DNA from: UMGS172 sp045637775
Lineage (GTDB): Bacteria; Bacillota; Clostridia; Oscillospirales; Acutalibacteraceae
DNA: 16,497 nt
Direction of reading: 5' to 3'
NCBI GenBank assembly: GCA_045637775.1
Contig: JAZUAC010000034.1
Coordinates: 1-16,497 of the forward strand
Part shown: in pieces, positions 1-7,343 of the stretch
Position numbering within the stretch: the first letter of the stretch is position 1
Layout of the letters: each line of letters starts with the position of its first letter
Notes under the pieces: generated by a model
Seen by the model: the letters and a program-made list of their open reading frames with translations, nothing else
The model's database searches: none
What the model was told of the DNA's origin: nothing
Translations under genes and position numbers: made by a program

Positions 1-905
1 GCCAAGAAACGGAAGCCTTCAGCGTCAACAACGTTACCTGCGCCAACCTTAACGGTATCGCCATACTTGGCACGGATCCACTCGATAGTGAGCTTCTGCC
101 ACTCGGAGAAGCCTTCGGACGAGTCGATACAAAGAACATCGGCACCTGCTTCAACAAGTGCGGGAACACGCTCTGCATAGTCACGGGTGTGGATACCTGC
201 GCCTACAACATATCTCTTTGATGCATCGAGCAACTCGTTGGGGTTCTGCTTTGTCCTATCATGCTCCTTACGGAAGACGAACTAGCAGTGCTGACCTGCA
301 TCATTGATAATGGGCAAAGAATTAAGCTTGGTATCCCAAATAATATCGTTAGCTTCTTTAAGGCTTGTACCCTCTTTAGCTACGATAAGCTTTTCAAACG
401 GAGTCATAAAATCGCTTACGGGAGTTGCGGGATCCATACGGCTGACACGGTAGTCACGACCGGTAACAATACCGAGCAACTTACCGTCAGCAGTACCATC
501 ATCGGTAACGGCAACGGTGGAATGACCATTCTTTTCCTTCAAAGCCACAACATCAGCCATAGTATCGGTAGGCTTAACATTGGATTCACTCTTAACGAAG
601 CCTGCCTTATGGTTCTTAGCGCGAGCTACCATAGCAGCCTCGTCCTCAACCGACTGCGAGCCATAGATGAACGAAACGCCACCCTCGGTTGCGAGAGCAA
701 TAGCAAGTCTGTCACCCGAAACCGACTGCATAATTGCAGAAACCATAGGTATATTCATGGTGATAGCCGATTCCTCACCCTTCTTGAACTTTACAAGCGG
801 TGTCTTGAGGCTTACGTTTGCAGGGATACATTCGCTTGAGGAGTATCCGGGGATAAGCAGATACTCATTAAAAGTATGCGAAGGTTCGTTAATAAAGATT
901 GCCAT
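1..905 (-). CDS. guaB: IMP dehydrogenase, N-terminal part, interrupted by an in-frame TAG
   Basis: IMP dehydrogenase converts IMP to XMP, the first committed step to GMP, using NAD+. The N-terminus (MAIFINEPSHTFNEYLLIPG, then GYSSSECIPANVSLKTPLVK) and the VSAIMQSVSG segment are typical of clostridial long-form GuaB, and residues ~100-220 are the CBS pair. The start is ATG at 905, with GGAGG at 914-918 eight bases upstream. The frame meets TAG at 282-284 (codon 208), inside the second CBS domain, where the family normally has Tyr in a ..LVYFVFRKDYD.. motif. After the stop the same frame continues without a break to the window edge (FVFRKEHD, NPNELLDASKRYVVGAG, NTRDY-like HTRDYAERVPALVEAGADVL, EWQKLTIEWIRAKYGDTVK, VGAGNVVDAEGFRFLA). 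The catalytic Cys loop lies beyond the window. Several residues beside the stop also differ from the family pattern as I recall it. This could be a sequencing or assembly error, a recent nonsense mutation or readthrough. Identity is very sure; functional state is open. Confidence 0.9.
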
Positions 906-969
906 TTTAAATTCCTCCGTTTTATATAAAAGTAATACTAAGCAAATATAAGTATTTATATTTCTAAAT

Positions 970-998
970 ATTATACATTAAACAACGCTTACAGTCAA
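970..998 (-). promoter_or_regulatory. Sigma-A-type promoter of guaB
   Basis: On the minus strand TTGACT (993-998) and a perfect TATAAT (970-975) are separated by exactly 17 bases. The predicted start of transcription is near 963, giving a leader of roughly 58 bases before the guaB ATG at 905. I see no purine riboswitch fold in the leader. Confidence 0.8.
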
Positions 999-1025
999 TA
1001 AAAATTTAAAGGAAATTTAAGGTTT

Positions 1026-1051
1026 GGCAAAATTGTTGTATAACTTTTGCC
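1026..1051 (-). repeat. Inverted repeat between the cysteine-rich gene and the guaB promoter
   Basis: GGCAAAA (1026-1032) pairs with TTTTGCC (1045-1051). The intervening bases can add a short GTT/AAC pairing (1035-1037 with 1042-1044) around the loop GTAT. It lies 34 bases past the stop of the small upstream gene and about 28 bases upstream of the guaB -35 box. Neither strand has a clean U-tract after it, so it is a poor intrinsic terminator; an operator for a dimeric regulator is an alternative reading. Confidence 0.4.
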
Positions 1052-1085
1052 CGAAATTCAAAATTTTAGATATATAGCAAAGTTT

Positions 1086-1336
1086 TCACGGTATCAGCTT
1101 GAAATTAAAGCTATCCTTAAAATCGCTATAACATTCCTCGCAAATCCAATATCTGCCGTCTTTAGTACAATAACCATCGCTAATATCCATTTTTCTTTCA
1201 CTGAATTTTTCCCAACAAAAAGCACAGTGACAATGATCTGTTTTTTGCTGTTCTTCCAAAAATTTAGCTTTTTTAACTCTGCATTAAGCAAATATTCGTC
1301 TTGATATGTCAATCGCCAATCGTTTTTATTAAGCAT
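1086..1336 (-). CDS. Small cysteine-rich (zinc-ribbon-like) protein, reads through only with a -1 frameshift
   Basis: From ATG at 1336 the first 23 codons read MLNKNDWRLTYQDEYLLNAE and then LKK. The rest of that frame lacks cysteine and ends at 1094. In the -1 frame the sequence continues as AKFLEEQQKTDHCHCAFCWE, KFSERKMDISDGYCTKDGR, YWICEECYSDFKDSFNFKLI and P, ending at TGA 1086-1088. Joined, this is an 83-residue protein with six cysteines (CHCxxC, YC, ICxEC). It resembles an uncharacterised Firmicutes family with N-terminal DWRLTNQ-like and central DHxHCxFCW motifs. The switch falls at A-AAA-AAG (1274-1268) in the correct phase for -1 slippage, with a second in-phase heptamer A-AAT-TTT at 1265-1259. 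A good promoter and an AAGGA ribosome site support real expression. A missing A in the six-A run would equally explain it. Function unknown; metal binding is inferred from the cysteines. Confidence 0.6.
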
Positions 1337-1430
1337 GATATATATATATCCTTACACCCAAGGTGGAAACAGCGACAATACTATCTTTTTCTATTCCGTT
1401 TAAAACAAAACAACAACTTTCCTGAAAATT

Positions 1431-1459
1431 ATTATATCACGTCCACTAAATGGTGTAAA
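1431..1459 (-). promoter_or_regulatory. Sigma-A-type promoter of the cysteine-rich gene
   Basis: On the minus strand TTTACA (1454-1459) and TATAAT (1431-1436) are spaced by exactly 17 bases. The expected transcript start near 1424 leaves a leader of about 88 bases before ATG 1336. The promoter begins just past the terminator of the upstream hydrolase gene, so the small gene is an independent transcription unit. The rest of the 1337-1502 gap holds only this promoter, the leader and the terminator. Confidence 0.75.
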
Positions 1460-1470
1460 GATAAAAGCAA

Positions 1471-1495
1471 AACCGAGGGCAAAAAGCCCTCGGTT
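1471..1495 (-). terminator. Rho-independent terminator of the AraC-LysR-hydrolase operon
   Basis: AACCGAGGGC (1471-1480) and GCCCTCGGTT (1486-1495) form a perfect 10-bp GC-rich stem with a 5-base loop. On the minus strand it is followed by TTTGCTTTTA. It begins 7 bases after the stop codon of the large hydrolase, as expected for an operon end. Confidence 0.92.
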
Positions 1496-1502
1496 TATAC
1501 AT

Positions 1503-4427
1503 TTAGAAGAACAAACCGAACTCGACGAAGCAATAGCTATCGACCCAATCGGGGTTGATTCCCTTGTACCATATCGGTGATTCGTGGAAGAACTGACGGG
1601 GACCTACTGCGTGCGACTCACCAACCTTGAGGTGGAAGGGACCAAGCAGATTGCGAAGGTTACCCGTTACAGTAATCTCGATGTCGTTTTCGCCTTCTTT
1701 GAGAAGCTTTGAAACATCGACCTCATAGGGTTGCCACATAACCGTTCCTGCATCAACACCGTTGATCTTAACCTTGGTAACAGTTGAGCAAAGCTTTTGG
1801 AACTTGACCGAACGATCCTTTATTTCATCTGCGGTGAGATTTACGGTCTTTTTAAAGGTTACGCTGCCTGCAAAGAAGGGATAACCCTGCTCGGCAAGAC
1901 TACCGACCTTAACGGTTTTGGGTGCCTCGGTGATATAGAATCTGCCGTTGGTCACAATACCGCGTTTATCAATGTGGTGGAAAGCATCATTGGTACGAAC
2001 CGCAAAATCACCCTTCACATAGATTGCTTCAATCTCCATATCATAGCTGAGCTTGTTCTTTTCGGACTCAAACACAAGAGATTTCTTGCAGTTTTCATAG
2101 GTTTGCTCACTCTGTACAAAGTCGCAGGTAAGGGTAATCTGGTTTCTTCCCTCTTTGACAAACTTGGCAATGTCGATAACCTTGAACGAGGTATCGTGAT
2201 AATAGCCGTTGACCTTCTTTTCAACCTCGTTGCCGTTGACGGTAATATCGAAAATTTCGGGAGTTTCAACAACCAAATCGAACTTGGTGAAAGCCGCCTT
2301 TTTAACGTTGAATTTGAAAACGACCTTGGTATTAACCTTGCGACCAAAGGCAATTGCCTTTTCCTGAACATCGCTGACAGGCAGATTTTCATACGCTAAC
2401 TCACCGTCAAAATAAACATCGCAGTAGTCAAGTGTCAATGCGTTGTCGTCAGCCTCTAATTCCCATTCACCCGAGAATTCCAAAGGTTTCAACTCTTTTA
2501 TGCACTTTTCGGCAGGTGCTTTGACATCCTCGTCATAGGCAAACAAAACAACCGAGCCACGCTCATAAACGGTGCATTCAATATCAATGTTACCACCGTT
2601 TTTGGTGAATACAACTGCCTCTTCCTCACCCGTTATGGTATTGAAAACACTTGCACTTTTGGCCTTAACGGTTGCGGTGACCTCATGTCGTACATACTCG
2701 GGGTTATAGAGGTAGTACATGGTCATTTTCTGCTCATCAAAACGACGGACAGCGGTCAAAACAGGCTTTTCAAAATGGTCGCCCTCATAGTTAAGAGCAA
2801 TCTTTCGGTAAGACTCGGGGATAACCGAAGCCACATCCTTGTGGTCAACATTTACGCAACCCTTAGCAAACTCTTGAACCTCGTCGGTCTTTTTACCGTT
2901 AATCATAGAAGGTACGATTTCGGTGAAGATTACAAGTCCACCCTGTGCTTTGAATTCCTTGAGTATCTTCACAGTATTATCGTTAAGGCACTCACACGGA
3001 GGAACTATGACAACCGAATAGTTTTGAGTTCCGATGTTAATTTTGCCGTTTTCAACCTTGGCGTGACGCTTCATAATAGTGGAATCACCCAAGTGATACT
3101 GGAATTGTGCGTGTTCAAGACGCTTTTGGGTATCAATGAGATTATCGACAAGCACCTGAGAATAATTAGATGACTTAAAGTCAAAGTTTGCCCAAGCGGC
3201 ATCGGAAGGATGAATTATGAGTATTTCATGCTCAATCTTACCCTCGGCAATAAGCATACCGATACGGCTGACCTTATCGTTAAAGATGCGATAGTCACCC
3301 CACCAAGGCTGCTGTTTGAACAAGGTTGCGGGATAGTCACGCTTTCTGATACCTCTTAAGGTATAACCCTCAAGATGCTGACAGAGATAGTTCACACCGT
3401 GAACCATTTGATGCTCATAAATCCAACGAAGCTCCTCAAAGCTGACATTCCAACCGCAAAGTGCAAAAGTTTCGGACAAAATCTGCTTTTTGTCAAACTG
3501 ATTTGCAACCGAGCACAACTGCATCTGACACTGAATGGAGTTAAGGCTTCGTCCAAGATGGTCCATACCGGGAATGTGCATATACTCATAATGCGGCATA
3601 CAGGTACCGTTGGCCATAACATGCGACCAAAGACCTTCTTCAATAACAAGGTGACCCGTCAATGCCGAACCGTTTTCACAACACCACTTGTAGATATTGT
3701 TCATAAAATTCTCGGAGAAAAGGTCGGTGACCAGTTTCCAATACTTATATTTTGTCTCGGTTGCGGTTTCGGTGTCATAGAAAAGGTCCAAAAGCTTGGG
3801 TGCCAAAGCCTCGCCATAAGCCTTCATATATTCCTTTTCCATAATAAACGACCAAGGATAGCCGTTTCTTGAAATCTGAGGTTCATCGGTGAAGAAGCCG
3901 GCCATATCGGGGAACTCGTCACCCAAAGTGTCCTTATAAGCCTTGTGGGTAATGCGGATAAACTCCGAAATAACCTCACCGTCAAGCGTGTCAACATAGA
4001 ACGGGTTGACGTCGTAATAAAAATGTACATTCTTTCCGTCAAACGGAATGTTAATGATAGTATTATCCTTTTGAACTGCCGAATCGGTCTCTTCACGGCG
4101 GATATACTTCTGCTGATATTTTAGTCCCAAACCGTTAACGGCACCCGAACCAAATCCACTCGGCCAACCGTTTTCGTCATAACCCCAAGACTCCATCTTG
4201 AGCTTTTTACCCTCACGAACGGTAGCCTTGACATTATCAAACCACTCATCAGAAAGATATTCGGTCTGCAAGCCACCACGGGCGTGCATAAAATAGCCGC
4301 CGATACCAACCTCTTCCATCTCTCTTACCTGACGGACGGTTTCCTCAACATCCAACTTTTCGTTCCACGACCAAAACGGTGCGGGGCGGTATTTGTTAGG
4401 GGGATTTTTCAAATTTTTATAAAACAT
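1503..4427 (-). CDS. Large glycoside hydrolase, GH106 (alpha-L-rhamnosidase)-like, cytoplasmic
   Basis: The protein has 974 residues from ATG 4427, chosen because AAAGGAGGT lies at 4435-4443; an in-frame start 20 codons further upstream lacks a ribosome site. The N-terminal half looks like the (beta/alpha)8 catalytic region seen in GH106-like enzymes: PAPFWSWNEKLD (~15-26), GIGGYFMHARGGL (~41-53), YDENGWPSGFGSG (~83-95), FFTDEPQ (~178-184, with a candidate catalytic Glu182) and ILSETF (~316-321). The C-terminal third is beta-rich and ends in a galactose-binding-like segment (VKINGVDAGTV, QPYEVDVSKLLKEGENDIEI). GH106 enzymes remove terminal alpha-L-rhamnose from pectic glycans or glycosides. 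No signal peptide is visible, so it would act on imported substrate. It is the last gene of the araC-lysR-hydrolase operon, 88 bases after lysR. The broad family is fairly sure; rhamnose specificity is inference and other deoxy-sugar or uronic glycosides are possible. Confidence 0.72.
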   Translation of the reverse strand: MFYKNLKNPPNKYRPAPFWSWNEKLDVEETVRQVREMEEVGIGGYFMHARGGLQTEYLSDEWFDNVKATVREGKKLKMESWGYDENGWPSGFGSGAVNGLGLKYQQKYIRREETDSAVQKDNTIINIPFDGKNVHFYYDVNPFYVDTLDGEVISEFIRITHKAYKDTLGDEFPDMAGFFTDEPQISRNGYPWSFIMEKEYMKAYGEALAPKLLDLFYDTETATETKYKYWKLVTDLFSENFMNNIYKWCCENGSALTGHLVIEEGLWSHVMANGTCMPHYEYMHIPGMDHLGRSLNSIQCQMQLCSVANQFDKKQILSETFALCGWNVSFEELRWIYEHQMVHGVNYLCQHLEGYTLRGIRKRDYPATLFKQQPWWGDYRIFNDKVSRIGMLIAEGKIEHEILIIHPSDAAWANFDFKSSNYSQVLVDNLIDTQKRLEHAQFQYHLGDSTIMKRHAKVENGKINIGTQNYSVVIVPPCECLNDNTVKILKEFKAQGGLVIFTEIVPSMINGKKTDEVQEFAKGCVNVDHKDVASVIPESYRKIALNYEGDHFEKPVLTAVRRFDEQKMTMYYLYNPEYVRHEVTATVKAKSASVFNTITGEEEAVVFTKNGGNIDIECTVYERGSVVLFAYDEDVKAPAEKCIKELKPLEFSGEWELEADDNALTLDYCDVYFDGELAYENLPVSDVQEKAIAFGRKVNTKVVFKFNVKKAAFTKFDLVVETPEIFDITVNGNEVEKKVNGYYHDTSFKVIDIAKFVKEGRNQITLTCDFVQSEQTYENCKKSLVFESEKNKLSYDMEIEAIYVKGDFAVRTNDAFHHIDKRGIVTNGRFYITEAPKTVKVGSLAEQGYPFFAGSVTFKKTVNLTADEIKDRSVKFQKLCSTVTKVKINGVDAGTVMWQPYEVDVSKLLKEGENDIEITVTGNLRNLLGPFHLKVGESHAVGPRQFFHESPIWYKGINPDWVDSYCFVEFGLFF

Positions 4428-4474
4428 AAATATTACCTCCTTTTTTGAAAACAGGATATATTTCACTTTCATTG

Positions 4475-4484
4475 TATAGTAACT
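4475..4484. promoter_or_regulatory. TATAGTAACT motif upstream of the GH106-like gene
   Basis: The ten bases TATAGTAACT sit in the 88-base gap between lysR and the hydrolase. The same ten bases recur at 8234-8243 upstream of the DUF4886 gene, and the core TATAGT recurs at 6188-6193 in the divergent promoter region. Read on the minus strand the motif gives ACTATACAAT, which could also serve as a -10 element (TATACA or TACAAT), though I see no good -35 partner. It is a candidate shared operator or AT-rich promoter core. Confidence 0.3.
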
Positions 4485-4515
4485 CACACCAAAAATCTAC
4501 CCTTTTATTTTATTT

Positions 4516-5406
4516 TTATAGGGTATTTTTTTGATTTGTGAGGTTTTGTTTTCCCGATATTTCACAAACGCTCAGAAGCTCGTCCAAAAACAGATTTACG
4601 ATGGTCGGCATATACTTTTTCGGGTCGCAGTAAAGATAGGTTTCACGCTTTATTCCGCCAAGACTCTTCAAAACTACATTATCAGAAAACAATCCCTGCC
4701 ACGAAACGCTTGGCACAATCGCAACACCCATTCCAAGCTCAACATATTTTCTCATGTAATACGGGTCATCGCTTTGTATGGCGATATTAGGTTTAAAACC
4801 CAAATCTGCACACACCTTATGTGCAATTCTGTAAAGACTGTGGCTTGGATACATCGATACAAAACGTGCTGTACTAAGCTCGGAAAGTTTAATATCTTCC
4901 CTATCCCATTCACCACCTTTTTTAACCGCCAACATCATTTCCTCGGTCAAGAGCAGTCTCCTTTGCATCTGACGGCCGAATGGCGGTTGATCGCTTATAA
5001 TCAAATCAAAATCCTCATCCGAATTTTCATGCCTATGACTGACCGAAAACACAGTATTCGGATACTTTTCCTTGAAATTCCCAATAGCCTTGGCTACAAT
5101 ATTTCGACTTGTAAGAATAAGCAGCTTAATCTCACCCGAAACCGAATCTTTAAGGTCCTCCAATCGTTGTCTGCCTTCCTCTATTGATGTCAAAGCCGCC
5201 TTGACGTTTTTGTAAAACACTCGTCCTGCTTCGTTTAGCGTTGCTTTATTGGCACGACGGTCAAAAAGCTTCACTCCCAATTCCTTTTCGAGTCGGTGTA
5301 TTGTTTGCGAAATGTTAGATGCGGGCACATTGAATTTCTGTGCGGTTTTGGTGAAATTTTCAGTTTCGGCCGCATCACAAAAATATGTCAACTGTAAAAG
5401 TTCCAT
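4516..5406 (-). CDS. LysR-family transcriptional regulator
   Basis: This 296-residue protein has the standard LysR plan. An N-terminal winged helix-turn-helix covers residues ~1-60 (LLQLTYFCDAAETENFTKTA, then ASNISQTIHRLEKELGVKLF) and a periplasmic-binding-protein-like effector domain covers ~90-285, with SGEIKLLI opening it and GMGVAIVP near residue 230. It starts 4 bases after the stop of the AraC gene, with AGAGGTGA as ribosome site inside that junction, so the two are co-transcribed. LysR proteins usually bind T-N11-A sites and respond to a small inducer, and one such site lies in the divergent promoter region upstream (6207-6219). It probably controls the glycoside locus on both sides; the effector is unknown. 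The family is certain, the target inferred. Confidence 0.93.
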   Translation of the reverse strand: MELLQLTYFCDAAETENFTKTAQKFNVPASNISQTIHRLEKELGVKLFDRRANKATLNEAGRVFYKNVKAALTSIEEGRQRLEDLKDSVSGEIKLLILTSRNIVAKAIGNFKEKYPNTVFSVSHRHENSDEDFDLIISDQPPFGRQMQRRLLLTEEMMLAVKKGGEWDREDIKLSELSTARFVSMYPSHSLYRIAHKVCADLGFKPNIAIQSDDPYYMRKYVELGMGVAIVPSVSWQGLFSDNVVLKSLGGIKRETYLYCDPKKYMPTIVNLFLDELLSVCEISGKQNLTNQKNTL

Positions 5407-5410
5407 TTTA

Positions 5411-6142
5411 TCACCTCTTGCGTTTTTTAAACAAATCCGGAGACTCGCCTATAATTTGTTTGAATCTTTTTGAAAAATACACAACATCGTAGAAACCGCA
5501 CTTGACTGCTACTTCAGATACAGTAATGCTTTGACCGTAGATTTCAAACAGTTTTACGGCATGCTCTATGCGTATGTCGGTCAAAAATCTCACAGGGCTT
5601 ACGCCTGTTCGCTTTTTGAACTCGGCACGGATATAATCTTCGGTGTATCCGCTTTGGTTCAAAATTTCAGCCACACTAAAATCAGGATTTGAAAAACGCT
5701 CGGTCATTTGTGAAACGATTGTAGCTACCGCACGGCTTAACCGGTTGTCGTACTCGGCGTTTTTTAGCAAAAAATGAATATACGCCGTGCAAAGTGCTGA
5801 CAGGTATTCGTCACCTGAGTATCGGTTTTGCAAAATCAGTTGCGCCAGTTTTTCACCCTCAAAAGACTCGTTGTCGTGCAGTTTGACAGAATTTTCAAAC
5901 ATAAGTAGATGCTCGAAATCACCGCTTATCGAAATATTGATAAACCCGTTTTCCGAAACCGAACCGTGATCGATTTTTGGCGGCACAATGATGATATCAC
6001 CCTTTTTGAACGGTATGTCCTCTTTTGATGTTGCAAGATACCCTATCCCTTCAAGATAATACATTATCTCCCATCTTGGATGATGGTGCAAGGGATATTT
6101 TAATGTATTCGGTTGAGTTACAGTAACACTTATATTGTTCAT
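5411..6142 (-). CDS. AraC-family transcriptional regulator with cupin sensor domain
   Basis: The protein has 243 residues from ATG 6142 (GGTGA just upstream); an alternative TTG start at 6169 would add nine residues but lacks a ribosome site. Residues ~15-85 form a cupin sugar-sensing domain (LHHHPRWEIMYYL, PFKKGDIIIVPP, IDHGS). Residues ~140-240 carry the double helix-turn-helix of AraC proteins (FSVAEILNQSGYTEDYIRAE, FKKRTGVSPVRFL, then VSEVAVKCGFYDVVYFSKRF). It is the first gene of the leftward operon and is transcribed divergently from the GH5 operon, the usual place for a local activator that senses the sugar released by the pathway. The family is certain; ligand and target are inferred from position. 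Confidence 0.93.
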   Translation of the reverse strand: MNNISVTVTQPNTLKYPLHHHPRWEIMYYLEGIGYLATSKEDIPFKKGDIIIVPPKIDHGSVSENGFINISISGDFEHLLMFENSVKLHDNESFEGEKLAQLILQNRYSGDEYLSALCTAYIHFLLKNAEYDNRLSRAVATIVSQMTERFSNPDFSVAEILNQSGYTEDYIRAEFKKRTGVSPVRFLTDIRIEHAVKLFEIYGQSITVSEVAVKCGFYDVVYFSKRFKQIIGESPDLFKKRKR

Positions 6143-6185
6143 ATTATCACCAATAAAATCATAACACAAATCTATCTTTTATACA

Positions 6186-6214
6186 AGTATAGTTTTGTTT
6201 TCGCCATTCCACAA
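6186..6214 (-). promoter_or_regulatory. Promoter of the araC-lysR-hydrolase operon
   Basis: On the minus strand TTGTGG (6209-6214) and TATACT (6186-6191) are separated by 17 bases. The -35 box overlaps the -35 position of the opposing GH5 promoter, so the two RNA polymerase sites share a few bases and cannot easily be occupied together. Confidence 0.55.
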
Positions 6215-6219
6215 AGGAA
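6207..6219. promoter_or_regulatory. Candidate LysR box (T-N11-A) in the divergent promoter region
   Basis: TTCC-ACAAA-GGAA is a perfect 4-bp inverted repeat with 13-base span and fits the T-N11-A rule of LysR sites. It covers the -35 positions of both divergent promoters. The LysR gene lies in the leftward operon, consistent with autoregulation and control of the rightward operon. The arms are short, so chance is possible. Confidence 0.4.
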
Positions 6220-6235
6220 ATATTTAAAGTATAAT
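6207..6235 (+). promoter_or_regulatory. Promoter of the GH5 operon
   Basis: A perfect TATAAT (6230-6235) lies 17 bases after TTCCAC (6207-6212), a poor match to the -35 consensus. A good -10 with a weak -35 is typical of activator-dependent promoters. AAAAGGAGGG (6241-6250) just ahead of ATG 6255 is the ribosome binding site. Confidence 0.55.
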
Positions 6236-6254
6236 CTATGAAAAGGAGGGTATT

Positions 6255-7343
6255 ATGAAAAAATTTACAGGTTTTTTACACGGCATGGGCATTGGCGGTT
6301 GGCTCACCAACTACAAGCGCTTTAACGTTCTGCCACAAGAACGCAGACTCCATATCACCATTGGCGATATGGAACATTTTGCGACCTACATAACCGAAGA
6401 CGATGTTAAGTATATCGCAAGTTTAGGTATGGATCACATTCGGCTGGGGTTCGATCAGATCGTTGTTGAAGAACGTCCTTACGTTTACCGTGAGGAGATA
6501 TTCGGGCATATTGATAACTTCATATCGTGGTGCGAAAAATACAATCTCAATGTTGTACTCAATCTGCACAAAGCCATCGGAAATTATTGCGACATTGCTG
6601 AGGATGTCCAACTGCTTGACAACGAAGAACTGCAAAACCGATTTGTTTCTCTTTGGGAAACCTTTGAAAAGCGATATTGGAGCAAACCAAAAGTTGCGTT
6701 TGAACTACTCAACGAGGTACGGAATGTGGACCCCGAGAAGTGGAATACCTTGGCCAAAAAAACGGTCAAGGTCATTCGCGAGTTAAGCCCGACACGAAAA
6801 ATAATCATCGGTTCAACGGGTTGGAACAGCCCTAACAGACTTAAAGCTTTGAAGCTTTATGATGATGAAAATATAATCTACACCTTCCATACTTACAGTC
6901 CATTTGAATTTACACATCAGCGCGGTGTTCTACAATGCGACCCGCTTTACTATAATCGCACTATGCCCTACCCTTGTGATATTGAACGCTACCGCGATTA
7001 TCAGCAGGTCGTTCACGGTAATTCTGAAAGCTATGTTAAATATACAAAAATGGATATTGATTATCTCCGTGATTCAATACAAGGCGCTATCGATTTTGTC
7101 AAAGAGCACCCCGACAAAATTCTATGGTGCGGCGAGTTTGGTACCATACGACATGCCAATATAAAATGGCGTGAAAACTGGATGCGTGATATCATCACCA
7201 TTTTGAAGGAAAACGATATTCCCTACTGTGTGTGGAACTATTTGAGTACTCCCAACGACGGCAACCGATTCAGCCTTGTTGACGATGACAACCGTCGTAT
7301 TTTAAGTGAGAAAATGGCAAAAATCATCCGAGGCGAAGTATAA
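6255..7343 (+). CDS. GH5-family glycoside hydrolase (cellulase superfamily), cytoplasmic
   Basis: This 362-residue protein is a (beta/alpha)8 glycosidase. The conserved GH5 positions are visible: HIRLGFD (Arg63), NLHKA (His105), LLNEV with Asn153 and the proposed acid/base Glu154, HTY (His212, Tyr214), WCGEFG with the proposed nucleophile Glu294, and CVWNYL (Trp327). GH5 enzymes retain configuration and cleave beta-linked glucans, mannans, xylans or beta-glucosides. There is no signal peptide, carbohydrate-binding module or linker, so it most likely acts inside the cell on imported oligosaccharides or glycosides. It is the first gene of the rightward operon, and its TAA overlaps the next start by one base (TAATG), indicating translational coupling. 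Family sure; exact specificity cannot be read from the sequence. Confidence 0.9.
   Translation: MKKFTGFLHGMGIGGWLTNYKRFNVLPQERRLHITIGDMEHFATYITEDDVKYIASLGMDHIRLGFDQIVVEERPYVYREEIFGHIDNFISWCEKYNLNVVLNLHKAIGNYCDIAEDVQLLDNEELQNRFVSLWETFEKRYWSKPKVAFELLNEVRNVDPEKWNTLAKKTVKVIRELSPTRKIIIGSTGWNSPNRLKALKLYDDENIIYTFHTYSPFEFTHQRGVLQCDPLYYNRTMPYPCDIERYRDYQQVVHGNSESYVKYTKMDIDYLRDSIQGAIDFVKEHPDKILWCGEFGTIRHANIKWRENWMRDIITILKENDIPYCVWNYLSTPNDGNRFSLVDDDNRRILSEKMAKIIRGEV

Noticed and set aside
282..284. TAG as a reassigned sense codon in this organism
   Set aside because: No other gene in the window contains an in-frame TAG; widespread recoding would leave more. Absence of TAG stops in 16 genes is suggestive but not significant.
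261..839. Long plus-strand open frame opposite guaB (192 codons)
   Set aside because: It is antisense to a clearly conserved protein, has no ribosome site and no recognisable family features.
1094..1336. The 80-residue unshifted reading of the small gene as the only product
   Set aside because: Its second half lacks any family-like features, whereas the -1 frame gives a coherent Cys-rich sequence across the same bases.
2685..3872. Plus-strand open frames inside the GH106-like gene
   Set aside because: They are shadows of a strongly conserved coding sequence on the other strand, with no ribosome sites.
4428..4487. Twenty-residue N-terminal extension of the GH106-like protein
   Set aside because: AAAGGAGGT sits directly upstream of ATG 4427 and within the extension; the extension looks like translated leader and is not a good signal peptide.
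4498..4525. TACCC...GGGTA hairpin at the lysR stop as a terminator
   Set aside because: Only five base pairs with an 18-base AT-rich loop that includes the stop codon; too weak, and the hydrolase downstream probably shares the transcript.
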